This document shows, piece after piece, positions 51,483-60,231 of a DNA stretch of 64,000 nucleotides (position 1 is its first letter; every line of letters begins with the position of its first letter). The notes under the pieces were generated by a model. The model was not told the DNA's origin, searched no databases, and worked only from the letters and a program-made list of their open reading frames with translations. Origin of the DNA: Metabacillus sediminilitoris. Its GTDB lineage: Bacteria; Bacillota; Bacilli; Bacillales; Bacillaceae. The stretch is from positions 1,497,501 to 1,561,500 of the forward strand of contig NZ_CP046266.1 of assembly GCF_009720625.1 (NCBI RefSeq), given 5' to 3'. Both the position numbers and the translations under genes were made by a program.

Positions 51483-52310
51483 ATGAAAGAAAACATTTTA
51501 GGAACATTAAAAAATCTTAATTTTACCGAATATGAAGCGAAAGCATATCTTGCATTATTGGAAGAATCGCCATTAACAGGCTATGCAGCCGCAAAAAATT
51601 CCGGTGTACCACGTTCAAAAATATATGAAGTTTTGGATAGTCTCGCCATGCGCGGAGATATTTTGGTTAGTCCAGGAAACACACCACAATATACTCCTGT
51701 TCCTGCAAAGGAACTCATTAAAAATCGCCGAAAAAAAGCAGAAGAGAATTTTGAACAGGCAGAACATCTTTTTGAGAATTTCGAACGTTCTTCAAATGAC
51801 CGTGAAAATATCTGGAATATTACAGGGCGCAGTGAAATACTCGAAAAGGTGAAAGCTTGTATTTGCTCTGCAAAAAAAAGAATTCTCTTAGAAATTTGGA
51901 AAGAGGATTTCAGTGAATTGGAATTTGAACTAAGAAATGCAGCAAATAGAGGTGTCATTGTCACGATTATTGCTTATGGGGAAATTGTCTCTGATTGTGC
52001 TAATGTTTACCTCCATGATATGAGTCGTGAAATTACAGAAGAATATGAGGGCCGATGGCTTGTATTTAGTGGAGATGATTCAGAAGTAGTAGCAGGGATT
52101 GTCTCGTTGGGGAAAGATAGTCGCGCAGCATGGACAATGCATATAGGGTTAGTCATGCCTATTACAGAGGTCATGATTCATGATTTGTATCTGTTGGAAA
52201 TTATGGAGAAACATAGAGATATTTTGGAAGAAAGTTTTGGGGAAAACCTCATCCATTTACGTCACAAATTTTCTATTCATCCGGATTTTAAAAAACATTA
52301 CGTGAAATAG
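51483..52310 (+). CDS. TrmB-family transcriptional regulator
   Basis: 275 residues. The N-terminal HTH reads LNFTEYEAKAYLALLEESPLTGYAAAKNSGVPRSKIYEVLDSLAMRGDI, a linker coiled coil covers about 85-110, and a C-terminal PLD-like/effector region (RSEILEKVKACICSAKKRILLEIWKEDFSELEFELRNAANRGV) follows, as in TrmB. GGAGGATTT precedes the ATG. Bacterial members control sugar or amino acid genes. It probably regulates the divergent exporter. Confidence 0.87.
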   Translation: MKENILGTLKNLNFTEYEAKAYLALLEESPLTGYAAAKNSGVPRSKIYEVLDSLAMRGDILVSPGNTPQYTPVPAKELIKNRRKKAEENFEQAEHLFENFERSSNDRENIWNITGRSEILEKVKACICSAKKRILLEIWKEDFSELEFELRNAANRGVIVTIIAYGEIVSDCANVYLHDMSREITEEYEGRWLVFSGDDSEVVAGIVSLGKDSRAAWTMHIGLVMPITEVMIHDLYLLEIMEKHRDILEESFGENLIHLRHKFSIHPDFKKHYVK

Positions 52311-52341
52311 ACTTGATGATTCTTCTGTTTCATACAACTTT

Positions 52342-52380
52342 AGAAAAGCATTACTTCATCGCGAGTAATGCTTTTCTTGT
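52342..52380 (+). terminator. terminator of the TrmB-like gene
   Basis: AGAAAAGCATTACT (52342-52355) pairs perfectly with AGTAATGCTTTTCT (52364-52377), then TG. Confidence 0.9.
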
Positions 52381-52508
52381 TCATGTTAGTTAGATGTCTT
52401 AAGTACATCTGCGCGAAATATTGGAGGGACTTTGAGTTAACAGATATATATACTGTCCCCTTTACGTGAAAGCACCAATCCTACTCGTGTACTTATTCAA
52501 GGTCATCT

Positions 52509-52559
52509 TTAAAACTCATCATTGTAATCATAACGAAACCATTCTTTTTGGACAGATGC
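52509..52559 (-). pseudogene. remnant of a paralogue of the 47-residue protein
   Basis: Minus-strand reading SVQKEWFRYDYNDEF followed by a stop matches the last 14 residues (QKDGFRYDYNDNI) of the gene at 49894-50037, and the DNA matches over about 38 bp. Upstream codons no longer resemble the family. Confidence 0.5.
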
Positions 52560-52667
52560 ACAATAAATGTTTCTCGTTAAATACAAGGCAGATAACATTA
52601 ACAAAAAATGTTAATATACAAGTAAGTACAATTGAAGTTAATACGTTAATTAGAAGGAGGCGTTTAA

Positions 52668-53090
52668 ATGAATAAAGTTTCCTTCATGGTTATATCAATC
52701 ATCATGTTATTAACTGCTTGCCAAACAGCAAATTCCGATGCAATAACTTTGGAAGAAGTGTTAGCATCTTTTGAAAAACAGCAATTGTCACTAAAAGAAA
52801 GCAAAGCTAGTGATCAAAGCATTTTGGGAAAGAAGCTTAATAGTGTCAAACCCTCCTCTTATGAATTGACTGGGAAGAAGTTATTTATATATATCTATGA
52901 TTCAACGAAGGAAAGGGAAAAGGCTCTGGAAGAGTTTCTTACGAAAACCGCAGCTGCAAACCTCGTTTCCTATCATTATTATGAAGTTAAAAATGTATCA
53001 ATCTTCTATGTGCATGAACTCGACCGAAGGTTGAAAGTCGAAGCTGATGATGAAATTCAAGGAGTTTTACGTGATTTAAATAAAAAGTAG
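52668..53090 (+). CDS. hypothetical lipoprotein
   Basis: 140 residues. Signal peptide MNKVSFMVISIIMLLTACQ with lipobox LTAC, cleaved before Cys18; the mature part is about 120 residues, charged, with YELTGKKLFIYIYDSTKEREKALEEFLTKTAAANLVSYHYYEVKNVSIFYVH suggesting a small alpha/beta domain. AGAAGGAGGCG precedes the ATG. Function unknown; similar small lipoproteins are common in Bacillus. Confidence 0.8.
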   Translation: MNKVSFMVISIIMLLTACQTANSDAITLEEVLASFEKQQLSLKESKASDQSILGKKLNSVKPSSYELTGKKLFIYIYDSTKEREKALEEFLTKTAAANLVSYHYYEVKNVSIFYVHELDRRLKVEADDEIQGVLRDLNKK

Positions 53091-53123
53091 TTTTGCATGA
53101 TCTATTATGTGAGGTGTTATTTT

Positions 53124-53570
53124 ATGATATTAGTCAGTTCCTGTTTAGCTGGGTTAGAAGTAAGGTATAACGGTACACATAGCTTAGATAATAAAATAAG
53201 TAAATTAGTTAGAGAGAATAAAGCCGTTACGATCTGTCCTGAATTGCTAGGTGGTTTTTCAACACCAAGGGAGCCTGCTGAAATAATAGGTGGTGACGGT
53301 GATGATGTACTGGATGGAAAGGCTAAAGTGGTGGAAAAGTCTGGTAATGATGTAACAGAACTTTACATAAAGGGAGCATATGCTGCATTAGAAAAAGCTG
53401 AAAAACTAAATGCAACAATAGTTGTTCTTAAGGAAAATAGCCCATCATGCGGCAGTTCAATGATTTACAATGGTGAGTTTAAGGAGAAGAAAATAGCTGG
53501 AAATGGAGTTACTTCTGCTTTATTTAGAAGGCATGGATTGCAAGTGCTATCAGAGGAAGAATTTAAGTGA
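53124..53570 (+). CDS. DUF523-family protein
   Basis: 148 residues. The cysteine pattern VSSCLAGLEVRYNG, VTICPELLGGFSTPREPAEI and KENSPSCGSSMIYNGEF is the DUF523 signature (three conserved Cys that could bind a metal or Fe-S cluster). ATG 53124 has GTGAGGTG upstream; a start at 53097 lacks support. It is 33 bp after the lipoprotein gene and probably cotranscribed with it. Function unknown. Confidence 0.88.
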   Translation: MILVSSCLAGLEVRYNGTHSLDNKISKLVRENKAVTICPELLGGFSTPREPAEIIGGDGDDVLDGKAKVVEKSGNDVTELYIKGAYAALEKAEKLNATIVVLKENSPSCGSSMIYNGEFKEKKIAGNGVTSALFRRHGLQVLSEEEFK

Positions 53571-53671
53571 ATTATTTATTTATTAGTCAAGCGAAGCCGC
53601 ATTTCTGAAATAATAGAAACGCTTTTAAAATTTTCTATAGTTTTAGTGCCATTTTTAGTTTCCTTGTGATG

Positions 53672-53699
53672 AAAGCGCTGAATTTATCAGCGCTTTTTT
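53672..53699 (+). terminator. terminator, about 100 nt after the DUF523 gene
   Basis: AAAGCGCTGA (53672-53681) pairs with TCAGCGCTTT (53687-53696) then TTT. The remaining 53700-54012 is AT-rich without a recognised gene. Confidence 0.88.
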
Positions 53700-54012
53700 A
53701 GGTGCAACAAACTTTTAAAAGAATGATCTCACCAATATCTTATTGTCAGCCAGGTTTCTTGAATTCTTAACACAATTTTGAGCACAATGAAATAGCAAAC
53801 TCAACTAATTTTCTAAAGCAAGTATTATATAACTTTAAGCTGTTTTTTAAAAGTATTCTGTCATTTTTTGTGAATTATTACTGGAAGATCTCACGAACAT
53901 GCCTTTATTAAATCATATAGATTAGAAGTGAACCAGAGAATTAGAATGATAGGAATTGAGTGAGTTAAGACCAGTAATGATATAAAATATATAGAATTTT
54001 TTGTGTTATTAT

Positions 54013-54038
54013 TGCATCAATAATGTAAAAATGCATCA
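54013..54038 (+). promoter_or_regulatory. TGCATCA direct repeats, probable enhancer (UAS)
   Basis: TGCATCA at 54013-54019 and 54032-54038, 50-75 bp upstream of the -24 element. The same heptamer occurs twice upstream of the second sigma-54 promoter, so it is the likely binding site of the enhancer-binding protein encoded at 58384-60042. Confidence 0.6.
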
Positions 54039-54088
54039 CAAAACAATGTATAGAAAAGATTTTATAGTATTTTCTAGGGGGGAAGAGC

Positions 54089-54104
54089 TGGCACGGATCT
54101 TGCA
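54089..54104 (+). promoter_or_regulatory. sigma-54 (SigL) promoter of the VOC-SDR-TRAP operon
   Basis: TGGCAC (-24) at 54089-54094, five bases, TTGCA (-12) at 54100-54104: a full match to TGGCAC-N5-TTGCW. Confidence 0.9.
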
Positions 54105-54148
54105 ATACTGATAATATCAACAATAAATTTTAAATGTGAGGGATGAAA

Positions 54149-54616
54149 ATGAGCAAGGGGAAAGTAGTTGGGTTTATTCATAGTGGCATAACCGTTAAAA
54201 GTTTAGAAAATGCACTTGATTTTTATGTAAACATATTAGGTTTTGAGCTATTATCAACCCAAGTTGCTAAGAGCGACTATATTTTTGATATTGTAGAGAT
54301 TCCTGGATTACAAGAGATTAAAATAGCTTTTGTTCAAATTCCTGGCGGTCATGTAATTGAAATACTAGAATATGTAGGCATTGATACATATTCAGGAAGT
54401 GCACGATCTTGTGATTATGGAACAGGGCATATCTGTTTAAGGGTTGAAAATTTAGATGCTATGTTTGAAGAATTAACAGCGAAAGGAATTAAATTTAAAT
54501 CTAAAAAAGTAGCCAATATTACAGCTGGTGCAAATAAAGGATCAAAGGCTGTTTATATGCTTGATCCTGATGGCTATATTATTGAATTAATGGAAAAAAG
54601 TAAAACAAAAATTTAA
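54149..54616 (+). CDS. VOC-superfamily (glyoxalase-like) protein
   Basis: 155 residues with paired beta-alpha-beta-beta-beta motifs: HSGITVKSLENALDFYVNILGFELLS, HVIEILEY, GTGHICLRVENLDAMFEELTAKGIKFKS and KAVYMLDPDGYIIELME. Likely metal ligands are His15, Glu residues in IEILEY and IELME, and His in TGHICL. ATG 54149 is seven bases after GTGAGGG. First gene of the sigma-54 operon. It could act as a lyase, isomerase or epimerase on the imported substrate. Confidence 0.85.
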   Translation: MSKGKVVGFIHSGITVKSLENALDFYVNILGFELLSTQVAKSDYIFDIVEIPGLQEIKIAFVQIPGGHVIEILEYVGIDTYSGSARSCDYGTGHICLRVENLDAMFEELTAKGIKFKSKKVANITAGANKGSKAVYMLDPDGYIIELMEKSKTKI

Positions 54617-54655
54617 AACAATAATGTAAGCGAATACAAAGAAAGGCGTGAAAAA

Positions 54656-55408
54656 ATGGAAGATTTACATGGTAAAAGGGCAATTGTAACTGGTGCAGCA
54701 CAAGGATTAGGTTTAGCAATGGCTCAAGGACTTTGTGAATATGGTATAAAGGTTTGTATTTTAGATATTTCTCCAAATTTGCAACAAGTAGTAGAAGATT
54801 TAAGAAAAAAAGATTTTCAAGTTGTAGGTCTACATGCCGATTTATCTGATCAAGCGCAGATCAATTATGTGTTTAAAAAAGCTGTTGATTTGTTAGACGG
54901 TGATTTAGATATTTTGGTTAATAATGCCGGAATCCATAAACCAATGCCAGCTGTTGATTTGCCAGTTGAGGATTTTCAGAGAATATTAGGTGTAAATGTA
55001 ACAGCTGTCTTCCAGTTATGTAGACTTGCAGCTCAGGAAATGAAAAAAAGAGGAAAAGGAAAAATTATCAATATTGCATCAGTCCTTGCTACACAAGGGG
55101 GATTTAATGCATCTGCTTATTCCACTAGCAAAGGGGCTGTTGCACAATTAACGAAATCCTTATCAAACGAATGGGCAAGAGATGGGATTAATGTAAATGC
55201 AATAGCTCCAGGTTATTACAATACAGAACTAAATCGTTTCATTATTGAAGATAAAGAAAGATTTGCATCATTGGTAAGTCGTATCCCTGCTGGCCGTTTT
55301 GGTAATCCAGAAGAACTTGCAGGAACGGTGCAATTCCTTGCTTCGAATAAATCAGATTATATTAATGGAGTTATGATTCCAGTTGATGGCGGTTTTCTAG
55401 GTAGATAA
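54656..55408 (+). CDS. SDR oxidoreductase (gluconate/diol dehydrogenase-like)
   Basis: 250 residues of classical SDR type: TGAAQGLGLAMAQGL (nucleotide loop near 14), NNAGIHKPMPA near 88, catalytic YSTSK near 154, and the C-terminal GYYNTELNRF...SRIPAGRFGNPEELAGTVQFLASNKSDYINGVMIPVDGGF. Similar proteins oxidise 2-deoxy-gluconate, gluconate or short diols. GAAAGGCGTG lies before the ATG. Lying between the VOC gene and the TRAP genes, it probably performs the first oxidation of the imported compound. Confidence 0.87.
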   Translation: MEDLHGKRAIVTGAAQGLGLAMAQGLCEYGIKVCILDISPNLQQVVEDLRKKDFQVVGLHADLSDQAQINYVFKKAVDLLDGDLDILVNNAGIHKPMPAVDLPVEDFQRILGVNVTAVFQLCRLAAQEMKKRGKGKIINIASVLATQGGFNASAYSTSKGAVAQLTKSLSNEWARDGINVNAIAPGYYNTELNRFIIEDKERFASLVSRIPAGRFGNPEELAGTVQFLASNKSDYINGVMIPVDGGFLGR

Positions 55409-55422
55409 AGGAGGGAGTTTGC

Positions 55423-56460
55423 GTGAGAAAATTAAAATTAGTTTTCGCAGCGTTAATGGCAACTGTATTGATTCTTTCAGGATGTAGTGCTGGGCAGCAA
55501 GCTGGAACAGTCGGTGCTGACGGTGAAAAAGTTGTGATAAGAATGGCAAATTTGGTATCAGCTGACAACTTTTTAAATATTGGCTATGAAAAGTTCAAAG
55601 AAGTTGCTGAGAAAGAAAGTAACGGACAAATTGAAGTTCAAATTTATAGCAATGGAACATTGACAGCTTCTGAGGATATGGAATATGAAATGCTCCAGAC
55701 TGGTGTATTAGACGTTGTAACCAATGCTGCTTTCGTTGTGGCAAGTAATTCACAGGGACCTTCTTATAATATTTTTGACGTACCGTTCCTATTTTCTAGT
55801 GAAGAAGACATGTATAAATTAACAGATGGTGAATATGGACGAATATTAAAAAGCGATCTTGAAGAAAATTCAAATGCCTATTATTTAGGGGCTTTTAGTA
55901 TCGGTACATTTGCTATCGCTAATAACAAAAAAGAGGTAAGAGAACCATCTGATTTAGAAGGCTTAAAAATTAGAAGTACAACAACACCACTTCAATCAGG
56001 GACTATTTCTGCAATGGGCGCAAATCCTACACCAATATCATACGGAGAAATCTTTACTTCTCTGCAACAAGGTACGATTGATGGTGTCCAAACAACAACA
56101 CCATTAATTTATGGTGATAAGTTTTATGAAGCAGCGAATCATCTAACACTTACAAAACATTTTCCATTACCTCATATCTTGATGGTGAATAAAGATTTTT
56201 ATGATGGCTTAACGGATGATTTAAAAGCGGTAGTAGATAAAGCAGCCGAGGAACAAATCAAATATGCCAGAAAATTAGCGGTTGAAGCCGAGAAGGATGC
56301 ATTAAAAGGTATGAAGGAAGCGGGAGTTAAAATCGTTGAGTTAACACCAGAAGAATTAGAATTATACAAACAAGCTGTTCAGCCGGCTATTGATAAGAAT
56401 ATTGATAAAGTAGGCAAAGAAAACTATGAAATGGCTCAAAAAATACTAGGAAAACAGTAA
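55423..56460 (+). CDS. dctP: TRAP transporter substrate-binding lipoprotein, DctP
   Basis: 345 residues. Signal peptide with lipobox LSGC, then a DctP-family domain (VVIRMANLVSADNFLNIGYEKFKEVAEKESNGQIEVQIYSNGTL; LKIRSTTTPLQSGTISAMGANPTPISYGEIFTSLQQGTIDG containing the carboxylate-binding Arg). GTG 55423 follows GGAGGGAG. TRAP systems import organic acids using sodium gradients; the conserved Arg indicates a carboxylate ligand. It is 14 bp after the SDR gene. Confidence 0.9.
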   Translation: MRKLKLVFAALMATVLILSGCSAGQQAGTVGADGEKVVIRMANLVSADNFLNIGYEKFKEVAEKESNGQIEVQIYSNGTLTASEDMEYEMLQTGVLDVVTNAAFVVASNSQGPSYNIFDVPFLFSSEEDMYKLTDGEYGRILKSDLEENSNAYYLGAFSIGTFAIANNKKEVREPSDLEGLKIRSTTTPLQSGTISAMGANPTPISYGEIFTSLQQGTIDGVQTTTPLIYGDKFYEAANHLTLTKHFPLPHILMVNKDFYDGLTDDLKAVVDKAAEEQIKYARKLAVEAEKDALKGMKEAGVKIVELTPEELELYKQAVQPAIDKNIDKVGKENYEMAQKILGKQ

Positions 56461-56505
56461 TCTATTACCAAGCATAACTCAAAATAAGAATTTGAGGTGA
56501 GAGAA

Positions 56506-56991
56506 ATGAATGAAGAAAAAGTAGATTTAAGGTTAGAAGGATTATTCTGCGTTTTATTACTGGCTATTATGACCGTCCTTATGTTCACAGAAGTTGTGGC
56601 AAGGTATGTTTTCGGATCATCATTTATTTGGATTGAAGAATTAACAAGGTATTTATTTATTTGGCTTACGTTTGTTAGTGCTGCTTATGTAACTGCTACA
56701 AAATCTCATATAACAGTTGATGTTGCCTTATCAATCTTTCCTAAAAAGGTTCGACCAATCATCCAAAAGATCGGGCTGCTCATTTGGCTGGCATTCTCCA
56801 TTGTGATTACTTACGTTGGGTTTGAGTATTCTTTCACAATGCTTGAGGTTGGCGGAAATTCCCCAACATTAGGAATTGCAAAAGGCTTTATTTACTTAGG
56901 TATTCCGCTAGGATATTTATGCATGACCTTAAGGTTAATAGTGCAAGTGTTTAAAGAAATTTCAACTCGTGAAGCCGCGTCAACAAAATAG
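56506..56991 (+). CDS. dctQ: TRAP transporter small permease, DctQ
   Basis: 161 residues with four predicted membrane helices (near 12-32, 46-66, 85-108 and 126-145) and the conserved SSFIWIEELTRYLFIWLTFVSAAYV motif typical of DctQ. ATG 56506 has GAGGTGAG upstream. It partners DctM and is encoded between dctP and dctM. Confidence 0.9.
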   Translation: MNEEKVDLRLEGLFCVLLLAIMTVLMFTEVVARYVFGSSFIWIEELTRYLFIWLTFVSAAYVTATKSHITVDVALSIFPKKVRPIIQKIGLLIWLAFSIVITYVGFEYSFTMLEVGGNSPTLGIAKGFIYLGIPLGYLCMTLRLIVQVFKEISTREAASTK

Positions 56992-57019
56992 GTAATAAAA
57001 GATGGAAAGGGGAGTTTGC

Positions 57020-58342
57020 ATGGGTACAATAACATTAATGCTATTTGGTATATTAATTGTTTTGATTTTCTTTAATGTTCCAATAGCCATCGCATTGGCT
57101 GCAGCAAGTCTTTTAGTTGTATTAATTGAAGGAACGGTTCCATTAACGTTATTTATACAGACGTCATTTAGCTCGATGGATTCATTTCCTTTAATAGCAA
57201 TTCCGTTTTTCATTCTAGCTGGTGATATTATGAGCAGGGGAGGCATGGCTAGAAGATTAGTTGACTTTATTCAAAGTTTTATCGGTTCTTTAACAGGAAG
57301 CTTAGGGATTATTGCAATTATTGCCAGTTTTATTTTTGCGGCAATTTCAGGATCGGGTGCAGCAACAGTAGCAAGTATTGGTGCGATTATTATTCCTTAT
57401 ATGTTAAAGAGCGGCTATTCTCCTGGTTATGCAGCATCGATATCAGCGAGTGCAGGGGCATTAGGGCCAATCGTTCCGCCAAGTATCGTCTTTATTCTTT
57501 ATGCAGTCATGGCAAATGCATCCATTAGTGATTTATTTATTGCAGGGATTGTTCCGGGTATTTTAGTTGCGGTTGCGTTAATCATCGTCAACTATATTAT
57601 TTGTAAAAAAGAAGGGTTTGGCGTTTTAGACAAAACGACCGTTTTAGAAACAGCCACATCAGTAGCTGAAACCGAAAAGGTAGGCTTTTGGAGATCGTTA
57701 AATGAAGCAAAATGGGCGCTGTTAGCTCCTGTTTTAATACTCGGCGGGATATATGGCGGAATTGTAACGCCAACTGAAGCAGCAGTTGTTGCCGTCGTAT
57801 ATAGTTTAATCATTTGTACTTTCTTCTATAAGGAAATTAATTTAAAAAGCATACTAGAAATCTTTTTGACATCAGCTCGTACATCAGGTTCTGTCTTAAT
57901 CTTTGTCAGTGCAGCATCATTTTTCGGGCAAGTATTATCAATTGAGAGAATTCCGCAATTTTTGGCTGATACGATCGCGAGCTGGACAACAAATCCTTTT
58001 ATTATCTTACTATTAATTAATATTTTCTTATTAATTGTCGGTATGTTTATGGAAACAGTAGCGGCAGTATTAATATTCGTCCCATTATTACTTCCGATTG
58101 TTATTCCTTTAGGTATTGATCCGATTCACTTCGGAATGATCATTTGCTTGAATTTAAGTTTAGGATTAATTACGCCGCCTCTAGGAATCAATTTATTTAT
58201 TGGTAGTAATATAGCAGGTATCCAGTTTGAAAAGACTTTTAAATATGTAGGAATCATATTTGTCGCCTTGCTAGTTGTGTTATTAATCATTACTTACGTT
58301 CCTTCGATTACATTATTTCTTCCAAATTTAATCGGAGGATGA
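57020..58342 (+). CDS. dctM: TRAP transporter large permease, DctM
   Basis: 440 residues with about twelve to thirteen hydrophobic segments. DctM features: FPLIAIPFFILAGDIMSRGGMARRLVDFI, AAISGSGAATVASIGAIIIPYMLKSGYSPGYAASISASAGALGPIVPPSI and the C-terminal LNLSLGLITPPLGINLFIGSNIAG. ATG 57020 follows AAAGGGGAG; ATG 57002 lies upstream of that RBS. It ends at a strong bidirectional terminator. Confidence 0.92.
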   Translation: MGTITLMLFGILIVLIFFNVPIAIALAAASLLVVLIEGTVPLTLFIQTSFSSMDSFPLIAIPFFILAGDIMSRGGMARRLVDFIQSFIGSLTGSLGIIAIIASFIFAAISGSGAATVASIGAIIIPYMLKSGYSPGYAASISASAGALGPIVPPSIVFILYAVMANASISDLFIAGIVPGILVAVALIIVNYIICKKEGFGVLDKTTVLETATSVAETEKVGFWRSLNEAKWALLAPVLILGGIYGGIVTPTEAAVVAVVYSLIICTFFYKEINLKSILEIFLTSARTSGSVLIFVSAASFFGQVLSIERIPQFLADTIASWTTNPFIILLLINIFLLIVGMFMETVAAVLIFVPLLLPIVIPLGIDPIHFGMIICLNLSLGLITPPLGINLFIGSNIAGIQFEKTFKYVGIIFVALLVVLLIITYVPSITLFLPNLIGG

Positions 58343-58345
58343 TGA

Positions 58346-58385
58346 AAAAACGAGTATCGCCGCTAAAATGGCGATACTCGTTTTT
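58346..58385. terminator. bidirectional terminator between dctM and the activator gene
   Basis: AAAAACGAGTATCGCC (58346-58361) pairs exactly with 58370-58385, with T-runs on both strands. Confidence 0.93.
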
Positions 58386-60042
58386 ATTTTTCAATTTGAT
58401 ACTTTTGCATTTTTCTTACGAGTGTTGACTGGTCAACTTTTAGTGCTGTTGCCGCTCTCCTGATACTTGGAAAATTTTTAACTGTATCTCTAATAATTTT
58501 TGCTTCATAGGATTCGATACGATCTTTTAATGGGCCTAAATCATTAACAGAATCCTCAACTTGTGAGGTAGTTACGTTCAATTTTAGATCATCATGAAAC
58601 TGTAATTCTTTTTGCAAATCATTGAGATCTATTTCGGGATTGAGACTCATTAACGCAATTCGCTCGACGATATTTTGTAATTCACGAACGTTGCCTGGCC
58701 AATCATAATTAGTAAAGGCATTTAACGCATCATTTGTAAACTTTCGGTTAATGCCATATTTTTGATTAATGCGATTTAAGAAATGATAGATTAGTGGAAT
58801 AACGTCATCTTTTCTTTCTTTCAAAGGAGGAATCTTGATTGGAATAATATTTAAGCGATAATATAAATCCTCCCTAAATTTCCCATCTGCGATCATTTCT
58901 GATAAATCACGATGTGTTGCAGCGATAATTCGAATATCAACAGGAATCGCTTTTGTACCTCCAACTCGAGTGATTTCATGCTCTTGTAAGACACGTAACA
59001 ATTTCACCTGTAGTTGAAGCGGCATTTCACCGATTTCATCTAAAAAGATGGTGCCGTGATGTGCTGCTTCAAATAAGCCTGCTTTTCCTTTTTGATTTGC
59101 TCCTGTAAAGGACCCAGATTCATAGCCGAATAACTCTGATTCTAATAATGATTCCGGTATAGCACCACAATTAATTTTTATTAAAGGATGATCCTTTCTA
59201 AAGCTGCGGCGATGGATTAATTCGACGATTTTCTCCTTACCAACCCCTGAAGCACCTTGAATGAGGACGCCAGAATCGATTTGGGCTACTCTTAATGCCC
59301 GGTCTAAAACATCCTTCATGACATCTGAATTGGCAATGATGGAGAGCTTTGGATCATTTTGTTCTTTTAGTAGCTCTAATTCCTGATGAATTTGTTGATT
59401 TTGCTTTTCTAATTGCTGAATTTCAGACTCAAGCGTTTTTAAATGAGTCAAATCTCGGACATTATTAACGATTTTGATAATATCGCCATTTTTATTGCGA
59501 ATTGGAGCAGCCGAAACGAGGACAGTAGCCCCTGTATTAATTTTTTGAAGAATCGTGACTTCTCTATTTTCTTTTAAAGCCTTTAAAGAAGCGGAAGCAT
59601 CAATGACCCCTTCATCTTCAAGCTCTTTTAGACTGCGGCCGATACAATCCTTTGCAGATAAACCTGAAATTTTCTCATAAGAAGGGTTTTGATGGATGAT
59701 CATCCCATCTCTATCAGAAATAACGATACCGTCAAAGGAGGAATTAATGACTTCATTTAATTCATTTCTTAAGTTTTGTAAGGATTCTTTTTCTTTTTTT
59801 AATCTAACTAATTCATGTAATGGGTTAATTAAAACAACAATTTTTTGATTATATGGAAAAGTCGTTACTTCCGCTGGATATGTTACTAGGCTGAAAGATT
59901 TAGCACCTTTTAAGGTTGACTCAATAATACTTTCAAAATAATAGTTATATTTTTGGGCAATAGAATTCGAAAACAAGATATCACCTTGTTTATTTAAAAT
60001 GAAGACTCCAATGATGTTTATTTTCGATAGCAGGTTCTCCAT
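58384..60042 (-). CDS. sigma-54-dependent enhancer-binding activator with PAS domain
   Basis: 552 residues: an N-terminal sensing region (1-100), PAS near 105-210 (VINSSFDGIVISDRDGMIIHQNPSYEKISGLSAKDCIGRSLKEL), a coiled-coil linker near 215-240, an AAA+ domain (Walker A GASGVGKE, sigma-54 contact loop GSFTGA, Walker B GTIFLDEIGEMP, arginine finger region) and a C-terminal Fis HTH (SIRRAATALKVDQSTLVRKMQKYQ). ATG 60042 follows AAGGAGGT. It lies between, and divergent from, the E1/E2/E3 genes; both flanking operons have sigma-54 promoters with TGCATCA repeats. The family resembles AcoR/RocR/BkdR regulators. Confidence 0.9.
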   Translation of the reverse strand: MENLLSKINIIGVFILNKQGDILFSNSIAQKYNYYFESIIESTLKGAKSFSLVTYPAEVTTFPYNQKIVVLINPLHELVRLKKEKESLQNLRNELNEVINSSFDGIVISDRDGMIIHQNPSYEKISGLSAKDCIGRSLKELEDEGVIDASASLKALKENREVTILQKINTGATVLVSAAPIRNKNGDIIKIVNNVRDLTHLKTLESEIQQLEKQNQQIHQELELLKEQNDPKLSIIANSDVMKDVLDRALRVAQIDSGVLIQGASGVGKEKIVELIHRRSFRKDHPLIKINCGAIPESLLESELFGYESGSFTGANQKGKAGLFEAAHHGTIFLDEIGEMPLQLQVKLLRVLQEHEITRVGGTKAIPVDIRIIAATHRDLSEMIADGKFREDLYYRLNIIPIKIPPLKERKDDVIPLIYHFLNRINQKYGINRKFTNDALNAFTNYDWPGNVRELQNIVERIALMSLNPEIDLNDLQKELQFHDDLKLNVTTSQVEDSVNDLGPLKDRIESYEAKIIRDTVKNFPSIRRAATALKVDQSTLVRKMQKYQIEK

Positions 60043-60055
60043 ATCTCTACCTCCT

Positions 60056-60090
60056 TGCATCACTATTAAAAATGATGAATTTTTGCATCA
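60056..60090 (+). promoter_or_regulatory. TGCATCA repeats, probable enhancer of the dehydrogenase operon
   Basis: TTGCATCA at 60055-60062 and 60083-60090, with an inverted TGATGAA at 60073-60079, 70-105 bp before the sigma-54 promoter at 60162 and adjacent to the activator start, so it may also mediate autoregulation. Confidence 0.6.
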
Positions 60091-60161
60091 TGCTTTCTCA
60101 AGTATACATCATATTTTGATAGAAAAGTAGAAATTATCAGTTAAGTAAGCGTTTTATAAGT

Positions 60162-60177
60162 TGGCACGGAACTTGCA
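60162..60177 (+). promoter_or_regulatory. sigma-54 (SigL) promoter of the E1/E2/E3 operon
   Basis: TGGCAC (60162-60167), five bases, TTGCA (60173-60177); nearly identical to 54089-54104 including TTGCAATA. Confidence 0.9.
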
Positions 60178-60231
60178 ATATAAAAGATAGATAGAACAAT
60201 TTTTGTTATTTAACCCTTTAGGAGGTAAATT

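Noticed and set aside
52466..52675. 69-residue plus ORF before the lipoprotein gene
   Set aside because: No RBS, and it overlaps the real lipoprotein start with its AGGAGG.
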